Shown here in pieces: positions 43,209 through 51,757 of a DNA stretch of 64,000 bases. Position 1 is the stretch's first letter. Each line of letters begins with the position of its first letter. The stretch comes from Dichotomicrobium sp964540795 (lineage in GTDB: Bacteria; Pseudomonadota; Alphaproteobacteria; Rhizobiales; Rhodomicrobiaceae). A program made the position numbers and the translations under genes. The notes under the pieces were generated by a model. It did no database searches. It was given only the letters and a program-made list of their open reading frames with translations, and had not been told where the DNA came from. The stretch spans positions 372,001 through 436,000 of the forward strand of contig CAZINX010000001.1 in assembly GCA_964540795.1 (NCBI GenBank). The letters run 5' to 3'.

Positions 43209-44837
43209 CTAGACCAGCCGGCTTCGCTCGACCGCCGCCTCGATGAAGGAAGCGAACAGCGGGTGCGGCTCAAAGGGGCGGGATTTCAGTTCCGGGTGAA
43301 ACTGCACGCCGATGAACCAGGGATGGTCCGGGATTTCCACGATCTCGGGCAGCAGCCCGTCCGCTGAAACGCCAGTGATGCGCAAGCCCGCGCTCTCCAG
43401 CGCCTCGCGGTAATGCATGTTGACCTCGTAGCGGTGGCGGTGCCGCTCGGAAATTTCATCCGCCCCGTAGATCGCGGCGACGCGGCTGCCCGGCTCCAGC
43501 ACGGCCTCGTAAGCGCCCAGCCGCATGGTTCCGCCGAGATCGCCCGTCTCCGCGCGCTTTTCCAGCTCGTTGCCGCGCATCCACTCGGTCATCAGGCCGA
43601 TTATCGGCGTCTCGGCCGGGCCGAACTCGGTGGAGTTGGCACCCCGCAGCCCGGCCAGGTTCCGCGCCACCTCGATCACCGCCATCTGCATCCCGAAGCA
43701 GATGCCGAAATAGGGCACGCCGCGCGTGCGCGCGAACCTGGCGGCGGCGATCTTGCCGGCCGCGCCGCGCTCCCCGAAGCCGCCGGGCACGATAATGCCG
43801 TTGACGTTTTCCAGAAACGGGGCCGGGTCCTCCTGCTCGAACACCTCAGCCTCGATCCATTCGATGTTGACATGCACGCCGTTGGCGATGCCTCCGTGAA
43901 CGAGCGCCTCGGTTAAGGATTTGTAGGCATCGCGCAGCTCGGTGTATTTGCCGACGATGGCGATTGTCACATCGCCGTCCGGGTTCGCGATACTGTGCGA
44001 AATGCGCACCCAGCGCGTCAGATCGGGCGCGGGCGCGCCGTCAATGCCGAAAGCTTCCAGCACCGCCGCGTCCAGCCCCTCGTTGTGGTAGGCCACCGGC
44101 ACATTGTAGATGCTCGGCACATCGAGCGCCTGGATCACCGCCTCCTCGCGCACATTGCAGAACAGCGCGATCTTGCGGCGCTCGTCCGGCGGCACCTCGC
44201 GGTCGGCCCGGCACATCAGGATGTCCGGCTGAATGCCGATTGAGCGCAATTCCTTGACCGAGTGCTGGGTCGGCTTGGTCTTCAACTCCCCTGCCGCGCG
44301 GACATAGGGCAAAAGCGTGAGGTGGATGAAGATGGCGCGCCCGCGCGGCAGCTTGATGGAGAGTTGGCGTATCGCCTCGAAGAACGGCAGCCCCTCGATG
44401 TCGCCAACTGTCCCGCCGATCTCGCAGAGCACAAAATCGACGCCTTCGTTCCCCTCAAGGATGAAATCCTGAATGGCGTTGGTGACGTGCGGGATGACCT
44501 GGACCGTGCCGCCCAGGAAGTCGCCGCGGCGCTCCTTGGCGATGATGTCGGAATAGATCCGGCCGGTGGTGACATTATCCGCCTGGCTGCACGGCACGCC
44601 GGTGAAGCGCTCATAGTGCCCCAGATCCAGGTCGGTCTCCGCCCCGTCGTCGGTGACGAACACCTCGCCATGCTGGAACGGACTCATCGTGCCCGGATCG
44701 ACGTTGAGATAGGGGTCCAGCTTGCGCAGCCGCACGGTGTAGCCGCGGGCTTGCAGCAACGCGCCGAGAGCCGCCGAGGCCAGCCCCTTGCCGAGAGAGG
44801 AGACCACGCCGCCGGTGATGAAGATGTATCGCGACAT
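43209..44837 (-). CDS. pyrG: CTP synthase
   Basis: A 542-residue enzyme that aminates UTP to CTP using glutamine. The N-terminal synthetase domain begins MSRYIFITGGVVSSLGKG (start ATG 44837 fixed by this motif) and includes LDPYLNVDPGTMSPFQHGEVF. The C-terminal class I glutaminase has the nucleophile Cys in FGICFGMQ (near residue 380) and the dyad HPE. Length matches E. coli (545). It lies downstream of secG across a gap with two GC hairpins. Confidence 0.97.
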   Translation of the reverse strand: MSRYIFITGGVVSSLGKGLASAALGALLQARGYTVRLRKLDPYLNVDPGTMSPFQHGEVFVTDDGAETDLDLGHYERFTGVPCSQADNVTTGRIYSDIIAKERRGDFLGGTVQVIPHVTNAIQDFILEGNEGVDFVLCEIGGTVGDIEGLPFFEAIRQLSIKLPRGRAIFIHLTLLPYVRAAGELKTKPTQHSVKELRSIGIQPDILMCRADREVPPDERRKIALFCNVREEAVIQALDVPSIYNVPVAYHNEGLDAAVLEAFGIDGAPAPDLTRWVRISHSIANPDGDVTIAIVGKYTELRDAYKSLTEALVHGGIANGVHVNIEWIEAEVFEQEDPAPFLENVNGIIVPGGFGERGAAGKIAAARFARTRGVPYFGICFGMQMAVIEVARNLAGLRGANSTEFGPAETPIIGLMTEWMRGNELEKRAETGDLGGTMRLGAYEAVLEPGSRVAAIYGADEISERHRHRYEVNMHYREALESAGLRITGVSADGLLPEIVEIPDHPWFIGVQFHPELKSRPFEPHPLFASFIEAAVERSRLV

Positions 44838-44854
44838 GGGATTGCAGATTACAC

Positions 44855-44922
44855 GCGCGCGCGGCTGCGCGAAGCGCGCGCATAGGCCTTTCCACAAGCG
44901 CGAGCCGTCCGCCGTGGACGGC
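44855..44922 (-). terminator. Two GC-rich hairpins between secG and pyrG
   Basis: Just after the secG stop is a perfect 7-bp hairpin (GCCGTCC, 5-nt loop, GGACGGC; 44904-44922). Further downstream a second one is made of two runs of alternating GC (44855-44862 and 44874-44881). No T-run follows either one. They may slow or partly stop transcription, or shape the pyrG leader. No other content is seen in the 90-nt gap. Confidence 0.35.
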
Positions 44923-44927
44923 CTTCG

Positions 44928-45269
44928 CTATTCCGGTCGCGGGACCACCGGTTCAGCCGGCGGCACGATCGGCTCAAGATCGGGAAGCGCCGGGGCCGAG
45001 GGCGCGCCATTGGTTCCCGGTGTGTCGCCGATGGTCGGGCCGGTGCCCTGCAACTCGGCAAGCACGGTGAGCAGGATGCTCGTGGCGAAAAACGCCGCCG
45101 CCAGATAGGCCGTGGTGCGGGTCAGGACATTGCCCGAGCCGCGCCCGGATGTCAGGCCGCCGCCGCCGCCGCCAATGCCCAGCGCGCCGCCTTCTGAGCG
45201 CTGCAGCAGAATCACCGCCACCATGGCAATGCAGATCATCAGGTGAATGACCAGAACGAAAGTAATCAT
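44928..45269 (-). CDS. secG: Protein translocase subunit SecG
   Basis: A 113-residue inner-membrane subunit of the SecYEG channel. Two transmembrane helices (FVLVIHLMICIAMVAVILLQ and AYLAAAFFATSILLTVLAEL) flank the conserved LLQRSEGGALGIGGG loop. The C-terminal ~40 residues are Pro-rich and acidic, a tail usual in alphaproteobacteria. Its order between tpiA and pyrG is the common one in this class. Confidence 0.94.
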   Translation of the reverse strand: MITFVLVIHLMICIAMVAVILLQRSEGGALGIGGGGGGLTSGRGSGNVLTRTTAYLAAAFFATSILLTVLAELQGTGPTIGDTPGTNGAPSAPALPDLEPIVPPAEPVVPRPE

Positions 45270-45300
45270 CGTCTATCCAAACTTCGCGAGCTCCCGCCGA

Positions 45301-45723
45301 TCAGCCCCGGTCCTGGGGGCCACGCGCTGGCGGCGGCGGCATCTCGTTTCGGGTCACGCCGGATTCAGTTTCCTGCGTCGCGGGCTTTTGACCGGGGACC
45401 GGCGGCAACACGTCCAGGCGCCGCGGCGCTTCGCCCGGCTGCGCCGGTTGGGCGGCAAAGGTTTCCGGGCAGCGGAATTTCAGCGCCTCTTCGATCCGGA
45501 TATAGCGGTGAATAAGGTCCAGTTGCGGCTGCGTCAAGTTCGCCCGCGCCCAGTCCGGCCCCTTGAGATAGTGATCGCGCACGCCCAGCCCGATAAGCGT
45601 CTGCCGTTCAGCCGCATAGCGCGCGCAGGCCGCCTCGGTAAGCGGAAGCGCCCCCGCCGGCGCGCCGAGGCCCGCGCCCAGGACGAAAACCGCCAGAATT
45701 TCCGCCCCCCGCTTCACGATCAT
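45301..45723 (-). CDS. Small secreted hypothetical protein
   Basis: A 140-residue protein I do not recognise as a named family. It has a signal peptide (AEILAVFVLGAGLGAPAGA, cut near residue 25) and a compact alpha-helical core containing two cysteines (ACARYAAERQTLIGLG and EALKFRCPETF) that could form one disulfide. The last ~45 residues are Pro/Gln rich. Its start overlaps the tpiA stop (ATGA), so it is probably translated after tpiA, and secG follows 31 nt later. The coupling suggests a conserved gene of the periplasm, but there is no evidence of function. Confidence 0.75.
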   Translation of the reverse strand: MIVKRGAEILAVFVLGAGLGAPAGALPLTEAACARYAAERQTLIGLGVRDHYLKGPDWARANLTQPQLDLIHRYIRIEEALKFRCPETFAAQPAQPGEAPRRLDVLPPVPGQKPATQETESGVTRNEMPPPPARGPQDRG

Positions 45724-46523
45724 GGCGAGATGTGATCCTGCGCGCCGGTCATCGCGCCTTGCGGCTGAGGCTGCGTCGAAGCGATTGCCAGCAGGCTGTC
45801 GGCCTTCAGGCTCGCGCCGCCCACCAGCGCGCCGTGGACATCCATCGCGCCCAGCGCCATCGACGCGTTATCGGGCGTCACCGACCCGCCATAAAGGAAG
45901 CGGAAGCCCGAGGCTGCCTCGCCGCCCAGAATGCCGGATAGAGCCTGCGCTATGAAGTTATGCGCCTCGCCGATCTGCTCGCGGGTCGGCGTCTTGCCGG
46001 TGCCGATCGCCCAGACCGGCTCATAGGCGATAATGGTATTGCGCCGGGTCGCGCTCGGCGGCACGCAGCCGTGGAGTTGGCGGCGCAGCACGTCGAAGGT
46101 GAGGCCGAGTCGCCGCTGGCCCTGCGTCTCGCCCACGCAGATGATCGCCTGCAATCCGGCGCGATACGCGGCCCGCGCCTTCGCCTGCACGTCGCTGTCG
46201 CGCTCGCCGTGGCCGGCGCGGCGCTCCGAATGCCCCAGGATCACGGCGCTGGCCCCGGCATCGGCCAGCATCTCGGCCGAGACATCGCCGGTATAAGCGC
46301 CCGAGATGGCTGTATGGCAATCCTGCGCCCCAATTTGCAGCGGCGAGTCTGCGGCGATGTGCGCGAAGGCCATCACCAGCGTCGCCGGCGGGCACACCAT
46401 CACCTCCGCCGCGGGCGCGCCGTGCTCGCCCAGGCCGTCGATGAGTTTGTGAAGCTCGCCGGTCGCGGAACGCAAACCGTTCATTTTCCAGTTGCCGACG
46501 ATGAGCGGCTTCGTCGAGATCAT
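45720..46523 (-). CDS. tpiA: Triosephosphate isomerase
   Basis: A 267-residue glycolytic enzyme interconverting dihydroxyacetone phosphate and glyceraldehyde 3-phosphate. Catalytic residues are Lys13 (GNWKMNG), His98 (GHSERR) and Glu168 (AYEPVWAIGTG). The start ATG 46523 follows GGGAG at 6 nt; upstream in-frame starts lack family support. The C-terminus is a little longer than usual (TQPQPQGAMTGAQDHISP). It leads a minus-strand operon with the small secreted protein and secG. Confidence 0.96.
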   Translation of the reverse strand: MISTKPLIVGNWKMNGLRSATGELHKLIDGLGEHGAPAAEVMVCPPATLVMAFAHIAADSPLQIGAQDCHTAISGAYTGDVSAEMLADAGASAVILGHSERRAGHGERDSDVQAKARAAYRAGLQAIICVGETQGQRRLGLTFDVLRRQLHGCVPPSATRRNTIIAYEPVWAIGTGKTPTREQIGEAHNFIAQALSGILGGEAASGFRFLYGGSVTPDNASMALGAMDVHGALVGGASLKADSLLAIASTQPQPQGAMTGAQDHISP

Positions 46524-46844
46524 CGCGTCTCCCGCCTTCTTGTTGAGCGCCATGGGATGTAACACGCGCACGCGACAGCGGCTACATCAAAGGCGATCCG
46601 GGTTAATGGCGAACACTGCGCGGATGGCTGCGCGTCTGCTGCGCGTTGTAACGCATCGCAGTAAATTTTGGTTTCGCAAAATGACGGCCCGCATCCCAAT
46701 TCGCGCGCGTCGGCGGCGCACATTTACCTTAGACGAAAGCGCCGGTTTACCTTGCGGGCCGCGACCGCCGCTCCTATTGTACGGACGAAGCAGCGACGCA
46801 GCGCAGTCCGCAAGCGTCTTGACCGGCAACGTGTTTCACCCATC
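46524..46844. promoter_or_regulatory. Divergent tpiA/ppiD region with candidate ppiD promoter
   Basis: This 321-nt gap holds no convincing gene. On the plus strand TTGCGG (46752-46757) and TATTGT (46775-46780) are separated by 17 nt, a good sigma70-like pair about 65 nt before the ppiD ATG. The octamer TTTACCTT occurs twice upstream of it (around 46725 and 46746). I did not find a matching promoter for tpiA. Confidence 0.38.
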
Positions 46845-48725
46845 ATGCTCGACAATCTCAGGAAAAGCGCCAGCGGCGTTCTCGCCAAACTCCTTATCGG
46901 CCTCTTGATCGTGAGCTTTGCGGTCTGGGGGCTGGCCGATCAGTTCACCGGCGGCAATACGCAGGTGCTGGCGACGGTCGAGGATCGGGAAATCCCGCTG
47001 GAGCAGTTCCAGCAGGCCTATCAGAGCCGGATCAACGCGCTGAGCCGTCAGCGCGGCGAACGCATCTCGACCAGGGAAGCGCGCGAGGCCGGTCTGCCCG
47101 ATCGCGTGCTGGAGCAGATCGTCAATGGCGCGCTGCTGGACGCGCACACGCGCCGGATGGGGCTGAGCGTGAGCGGCGACGCGGTGGCGCAGCGCATCGT
47201 CGAGAACCCCGCCTTCCAGGACGCCTCCGGCGAGTTCAGCCGCGCCCGGCTGGAGCAGATCCTGCGCTTCAGCAACCTGTCGGAGGCGGCGCTGCTGGCA
47301 GAGGAGCGAAGTTCGCTCTTGCGCAGCCAGCTGGTCGAGACACTGAGCGAAGCGCCGGCGGTGCCGGACACGCTGATCGCGGCCATGAACCGATATCGCA
47401 ACGAGACGCGCGTGATCGCGCATTTCAGCGTGGGGCCGGAGGCCATCGAGCAGCTGCCGGAACCGGCCGAGAGCGCGCTCCGCAGCTACTATGAAGAGAA
47501 TACCGATCAGTTCATGAGACCGCAGACGCGCGAGGTCGCCGTGCTCGACCTCGCGCCGGCTGCGCTGGCCGACCGCGTGGGTGTGACCGACGAGCAGGTG
47601 CGCGCGGACTACGACGCCCGGCGCGGCCAGTATGTTCAGCCGGAGCGCCGCGAGGTGCGGCAAATCATCTTCCCCGACATGGCGGCGGCGCAGGAAGGCC
47701 ACCAGGCGCTGGAGAATGGCACGGCCTTCATGGAGGTCGCTGAACGGCAGGGCATGAGCGAGGCCGATACGGAGCTCGGCATGGTTGCGAAGGAGGATAT
47801 CCCGGACGATGCCGTCGCCGATGCCGCGTTCGCGCTGGAAGAAGGGACTTATTCCCGGCCGGTTGAGGGGCGGTTCACCACCGTGATCCTGAAGGTTGAC
47901 GAGGTGCAGCCGGGCCAGAGTCGGACTTTCGCGGACGTCGAGGACGAGATCAGGCGGGAGTTGACCGAGCGCGCCGCCATCGAGCTGATTATCGACCTGC
48001 GCGGCGAGATCGAGGATGAGCGGGCCGCCGGCGCGCCGCTATCTGAAATCGCCGAGCAGTTCGAATTGCCCTACAAGACCATCAGCCTCGACCGGCAAGG
48101 CGATGCGCCGGACGGCAGCGATGCGCCGCACCCGGCCGATCTGGCTCAATTCCGCGAAGCCGTGTTCGCCAGCGAGGTCGGCGGCGATGAAGACCCCATC
48201 GAAAAGGGGGATAGCGGCCTGTTATGGTACGAGGTAACGGCGATCAATCCGTCGACCGAACGGCCATTCGCGGAGGTGAGGGACGCGGTCGAAGAGGCGT
48301 GGCGCGCCGACCGGCTGCGTCAGGCGATCATTGAAAAGGCCGACGCTCTGGCGCAGCAGGCGCGCGGCGGCAAACCCATGGACGAGCTGGCGCGGGAAGC
48401 AGGAACGGAGCTTGCGAAGACGGAGCCGGTCAGGCGCGACGCGCGCATTTCCGATCTGAGTTCTGCAGCGCTCGGGCGAGCATTCACGCTGCCGGCGGAT
48501 GGGGTCGCCACGGCATCGGCCCCCAACCGGCCGGCGCAGTCCGTCATCAAGGTGGTGGAGATCGAAACGCCGGCCGCGCCAGCGGGCGAGGACGCACAGC
48601 AGCTGGAGACCGCGCTCAAGAGCGGCATCGAGAACGATCTGGCCGAGCAATATCTCAGCGGGCTGCGCAGCAGCTTCGATTACTCCGTCAACCGCGAGGT
48701 GCTGAACGAGTCCTTCGGGCTATAG
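46845..48725 (+). CDS. ppiD: PpiD-like periplasmic chaperone (SurA_N and parvulin domains)
   Basis: A 626-residue inner-membrane-anchored folding factor at the exit of the Sec channel. An N-terminal transmembrane helix (LLIGLLIVSFAVWGLAD) is followed by a SurA_N-3 domain (EQFQQAYQSRINALSRQRGERIS), a parvulin PPIase domain (REVRQIIFPDMAAAQEGHQALENG and ELGMVAKEDIPD) and a long C-terminal helical part. Compared with parvulin the active-site residues look degenerate, so chaperone activity is more certain than isomerisation. ATG 46845 fits the MLDNLRKSASG start of homologues. trpE follows 58 nt later. Confidence 0.9.
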   Translation: MLDNLRKSASGVLAKLLIGLLIVSFAVWGLADQFTGGNTQVLATVEDREIPLEQFQQAYQSRINALSRQRGERISTREAREAGLPDRVLEQIVNGALLDAHTRRMGLSVSGDAVAQRIVENPAFQDASGEFSRARLEQILRFSNLSEAALLAEERSSLLRSQLVETLSEAPAVPDTLIAAMNRYRNETRVIAHFSVGPEAIEQLPEPAESALRSYYEENTDQFMRPQTREVAVLDLAPAALADRVGVTDEQVRADYDARRGQYVQPERREVRQIIFPDMAAAQEGHQALENGTAFMEVAERQGMSEADTELGMVAKEDIPDDAVADAAFALEEGTYSRPVEGRFTTVILKVDEVQPGQSRTFADVEDEIRRELTERAAIELIIDLRGEIEDERAAGAPLSEIAEQFELPYKTISLDRQGDAPDGSDAPHPADLAQFREAVFASEVGGDEDPIEKGDSGLLWYEVTAINPSTERPFAEVRDAVEEAWRADRLRQAIIEKADALAQQARGGKPMDELAREAGTELAKTEPVRRDARISDLSSAALGRAFTLPADGVATASAPNRPAQSVIKVVEIETPAAPAGEDAQQLETALKSGIENDLAEQYLSGLRSSFDYSVNREVLNESFGL

Positions 48726-48783
48726 TCACGTCGCACCTCGCGCCCCGCGTTTTCCGTCACCCAAGCCGTCCCGGGCCTGAGCC

Positions 48784-50301
48784 ATGATTTTCGCGCCGGA
48801 TTTCGAATCCTTCGAGGCCGCATACAGACACGGCAAGGCCCAGGTCGTGTGGACGCGGCTCGTCGCGGATTTGGAAACCCCGGTCTCGGCCATGCTCAAG
48901 CTGTGCGGCGACGACCCGAACACCTTCTTGCTGGAATCGGTCGAAGGCGGCGCGGCGCGCGGACGCTACTCCATTATCGGCATGGCCCCGGATGCGATCT
49001 GGCGCGCGAACGGCAACAAGGCCGAACTCAACACGCGCGTCCAGCGCGACCCGGACGCCTTCAAGGCCTGTCCCGGCGGCACGCTGAAGGCGCTGCGCAG
49101 CTTCCTCGAAGCCTCGCGGATCGAGCTGCCCGACGGCCTGCCGCCCATGGCCGCGGGCGTGTTCGGCTATATGGGCTATGACACGGTGCGCCTCGTCGAG
49201 GACCTGCCCGACGGCCGGCCCGATCCGGTGGGCACGCCGGACGCGATGCTGTTGCGCCCTACGCTCATCGCGGTGTTCGACACCGTGAAGGACGAAATCA
49301 TCATCGTCACGCCGGTGCGCCCGGACAAGCGCCTCGCCGCCAAAACGGCCTATGCCCGCGCCTGCGACCGCCTGAGCCGAGCCGTCGACACGCTTGACAG
49401 CCCCCTGCCCCACGCCCCCGGCCCGGACGACGACATCGCGGCGATGCCAAGCGAAACCTCGAACGTCACGCCGGAGCAATATCAGGAGATGGTCCGCCGC
49501 GCGAAGGACTACATCGCCGCCGGCGATATCTTTCAGGTGGTGCTCAGCCAGCGCTTCGAGACGCCCTTCACACTGCCGCCGTTCGCGCTCTACCGGGCGC
49601 TGCGCCGGGTCAACCCGTCGCCTTACCTCTATTATCTCAACTTCGGCGACTTCGCCGTGGTCGGTTCCAGCCCGGAAATCCTCGTGCGCCTGCGCCAGGG
49701 CGAGGTCACGATCCGCCCGATCGCCGGCACCCGCCCGCGCGGCGAGACGCCGGCGGAGGACGCGCGTAACGCCGAAGACCTGCTCGCCGATCCCAAGGAG
49801 CGGGCCGAGCACCTTATGCTGCTCGATCTGGGCCGCAACGATGTCGGCCGCGTCGCCAAGCCTGGAACCGTGCGCGTCACCGACAGTTTCTTCCTGGAGT
49901 ACTACAGCCAGGTCATGCACATCGTCTCGAATGTCACGGGGAAGCTGGCGAGCGCGCATGACCGCATCGACGCGCTGATGGCGGGTTTCCCGGCGGGCAC
50001 CGTATCCGGCGCGCCGAAGGTCCGCGCGATGGAGATCATCGATGAGCTGGAGCCGGACAAGCGCGGCATTTACGCCGGTTGCGTCGGCTACTTCACCGCT
50101 GACGGCGACATGGACACCTGCATCGTGCTGCGCACCTCGATCGTCAAGGACGGCAAGATGTATGTGCAGGCCGGCGCGGGGATCGTGGCGGATTCGGCGC
50201 CTCAATCCGAGCACACGGAATGCGTCAACAAGGCCAAGGCGCTGTTCCGCGCGGCGGACGAGGCCGTGCGCTTCGCCAGCCAGGCCCGGCGCGGCCAGTA
50301 A
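48784..50301 (+). CDS. trpE: Anthranilate synthase component I
   Basis: A 505-residue chorismate-using subunit that makes anthranilate with TrpG. Conserved blocks: the Trp-binding N-terminal region LLESVEGGAARGRYSIIGM, GDIFQVVLSQRFE, IRPIAGTRPRG and LLDLGRNDVGRV, and the C-terminal GIVADSAPQSEHTECVNKA. It is not fused to TrpG, unlike in Rhizobium and Brucella. No leader peptide or attenuator fits the 58 nt upstream. Between trpE and trpG lies a phosphatase gene. Confidence 0.96.
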   Translation: MIFAPDFESFEAAYRHGKAQVVWTRLVADLETPVSAMLKLCGDDPNTFLLESVEGGAARGRYSIIGMAPDAIWRANGNKAELNTRVQRDPDAFKACPGGTLKALRSFLEASRIELPDGLPPMAAGVFGYMGYDTVRLVEDLPDGRPDPVGTPDAMLLRPTLIAVFDTVKDEIIIVTPVRPDKRLAAKTAYARACDRLSRAVDTLDSPLPHAPGPDDDIAAMPSETSNVTPEQYQEMVRRAKDYIAAGDIFQVVLSQRFETPFTLPPFALYRALRRVNPSPYLYYLNFGDFAVVGSSPEILVRLRQGEVTIRPIAGTRPRGETPAEDARNAEDLLADPKERAEHLMLLDLGRNDVGRVAKPGTVRVTDSFFLEYYSQVMHIVSNVTGKLASAHDRIDALMAGFPAGTVSGAPKVRAMEIIDELEPDKRGIYAGCVGYFTADGDMDTCIVLRTSIVKDGKMYVQAGAGIVADSAPQSEHTECVNKAKALFRAADEAVRFASQARRGQ

Positions 50302-50497
50302 AGCCCCGCTGCACAGCGATTCACGCGTGGATAATCACGCCGCCTTCAAATCTTCGTCGGCGCGGCGCCCAAATCTGGAATTTTCAACGCTCTGCGGCTA
50401 GGGTCCGCCGTCAATCGCTGCTTGCGCCCGTATCTTGTCATACCGGGACGCGATTCACACAAAAGAATGTTGCACGGAAAGATATCTGGGGAGCGAA

Positions 50498-51031
50498 ATG
50501 CGCAGGGTTTCTCTTTATCGTCACGCCAAATCGAGCTGGGACGACCCGACGCTTGAGGATTTCGACCGTGGCCTGTCCAAACGGGGCCGGCAATCCGCTC
50601 CGGCAATGGGCGAATTCATCCGCGCCGAGGGCCTCAAGCCGGAACTTGTGCTCTGCTCGCCCGCCCAGCGCACGCGCGACACCTTCGGGCTTACATTCGG
50701 CGCGGACGACGCCCCCGAACTGCGCTTTGACGAGCGGCTCTATCACGCCAGCAGCGCGACCATGCTCGACCTGCTGCGCCACCTGCCGCAGGAGATCGCT
50801 CACGTGATGATCCTCGGGCACAATCCGGGGCTGCACGCGCTGGCGCTCGACCTGTTCAGCCACGGCGATTCTGATGCCGTCGAGGCGATCTGCCGGAAGT
50901 TCCCGACCTGCGGGTTGGCCGTCATCGACATCGAGCTGGCCGACTGGCGGGCGCTCGGCGTGGGCGAGGGATATCTCAGCCTGTTCATGACGCCGAAACT
51001 GCTGCCAGAACGCGCCGAAGCGCCGGCCTGA
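50498..51031 (+). CDS. SixA-like histidine phosphatase
   Basis: A 177-residue branch-2 histidine phosphatase. The RH motif is at residues 8-9 (LYRHAKSSWDD), followed by KRGRQSAP, SPAQRTRDT and GHNPGL with the second catalytic His. E. coli SixA removes phosphate from histidine on phosphotransfer proteins such as NPr of the nitrogen PTS; this short, single-domain protein resembles it. It has a good Shine-Dalgarno (GGGGAGCG) and sits between trpE and trpG. A link with tryptophan synthesis is not known. Substrate is inferred only from family. Confidence 0.85.
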   Translation: MRRVSLYRHAKSSWDDPTLEDFDRGLSKRGRQSAPAMGEFIRAEGLKPELVLCSPAQRTRDTFGLTFGADDAPELRFDERLYHASSATMLDLLRHLPQEIAHVMILGHNPGLHALALDLFSHGDSDAVEAICRKFPTCGLAVIDIELADWRALGVGEGYLSLFMTPKLLPERAEAPA

Positions 51032-51080
51032 GGCGTGCACTTCAGTTGCGCGCGCCAGACAGACGGCTATAGTGGGCAGC

Positions 51081-51722
51081 ATGATCACGCTGATAGATAA
51101 TTACGACAGCTTCACCTATAACCTTGTCCATTATTTCGCCGATCTGGGGGTCGATTGCCGGGTCTACCGCAACGACAAGATCGGCGTGGACGCGGTGCTG
51201 GCCGAGAACCCCGGGGCCATAGTGCTCTCGCCGGGGCCGTGCGATCCCGACCGGGCGGGCATCTGTCTCGACCTCATCAAGGCCGCGGCGGAGCGCGTTC
51301 CGCTCCTGGGCGTGTGCCTCGGGATGCAGTCATTGGGTCAGGCCTTCGGCGGCAAGGTGGTCCGCGCGCCGATGCTGATGCATGGGAAGCGCTCGACTGT
51401 CACGAATAATGGCGCTGGGCTGTTCAGGGGCCTCCCCGCCACCTTCGAAGCAACGCGCTATCACTCGCTCATCGTCGATGCCGACACGCTGCCCGGCACC
51501 CTCAGGCCCACCGCGCACACCGGGGACGGCATCATCATGGCGCTGGAGCACGTCGAGCATCCGCTTTACGGCGTCCAGTTTCACCCCGAAAGCATCGCCT
51601 CGGAATACGGTCACGCCATTCTGGCGAATTTCCTTGGGCTTGCGGGCGTCAATTGGCATCCGGTGAAAAGCGGCCTTGTTCTGCCCCAGGATGTGACGCA
51701 AGCGGCGCAGCCAGCCGCTTGA
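51081..51722 (+). CDS. trpG: Anthranilate synthase component II (glutamine amidotransferase)
   Basis: A 213-residue class I amidotransferase supplying ammonia to TrpE. Nucleophile Cys is in LGVCLGMQ, and the His-Glu pair in GVQFHPESIASEYGH. The N-terminus MITLIDNYDSFTYNLV fixes the ATG 51081; a GTG three codons upstream is possible. The ribosome-binding site is poor. The protein could also serve 4-amino-4-deoxychorismate synthase, as in other organisms with one shared TrpG/PabA. It lies 50 nt after the phosphatase and 36 nt before trpD. Confidence 0.95.
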   Translation: MITLIDNYDSFTYNLVHYFADLGVDCRVYRNDKIGVDAVLAENPGAIVLSPGPCDPDRAGICLDLIKAAAERVPLLGVCLGMQSLGQAFGGKVVRAPMLMHGKRSTVTNNGAGLFRGLPATFEATRYHSLIVDADTLPGTLRPTAHTGDGIIMALEHVEHPLYGVQFHPESIASEYGHAILANFLGLAGVNWHPVKSGLVLPQDVTQAAQPAA

Positions 51723-51757
51723 TGCCCGCTCAGGACCGGCGCAGAGGACAACGCGGA

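Noticed and set aside
46668..46844. 59-codon extension upstream of ppiD
   Set aside because: Basic, unconserved sequence crossing the candidate promoter; the family start MLDNLRKS is at 46845.
48726..48783. Possible trp leader peptide/attenuator before trpE
   Set aside because: The 58-nt gap contains no Trp-codon-bearing short frame and no competing hairpins.
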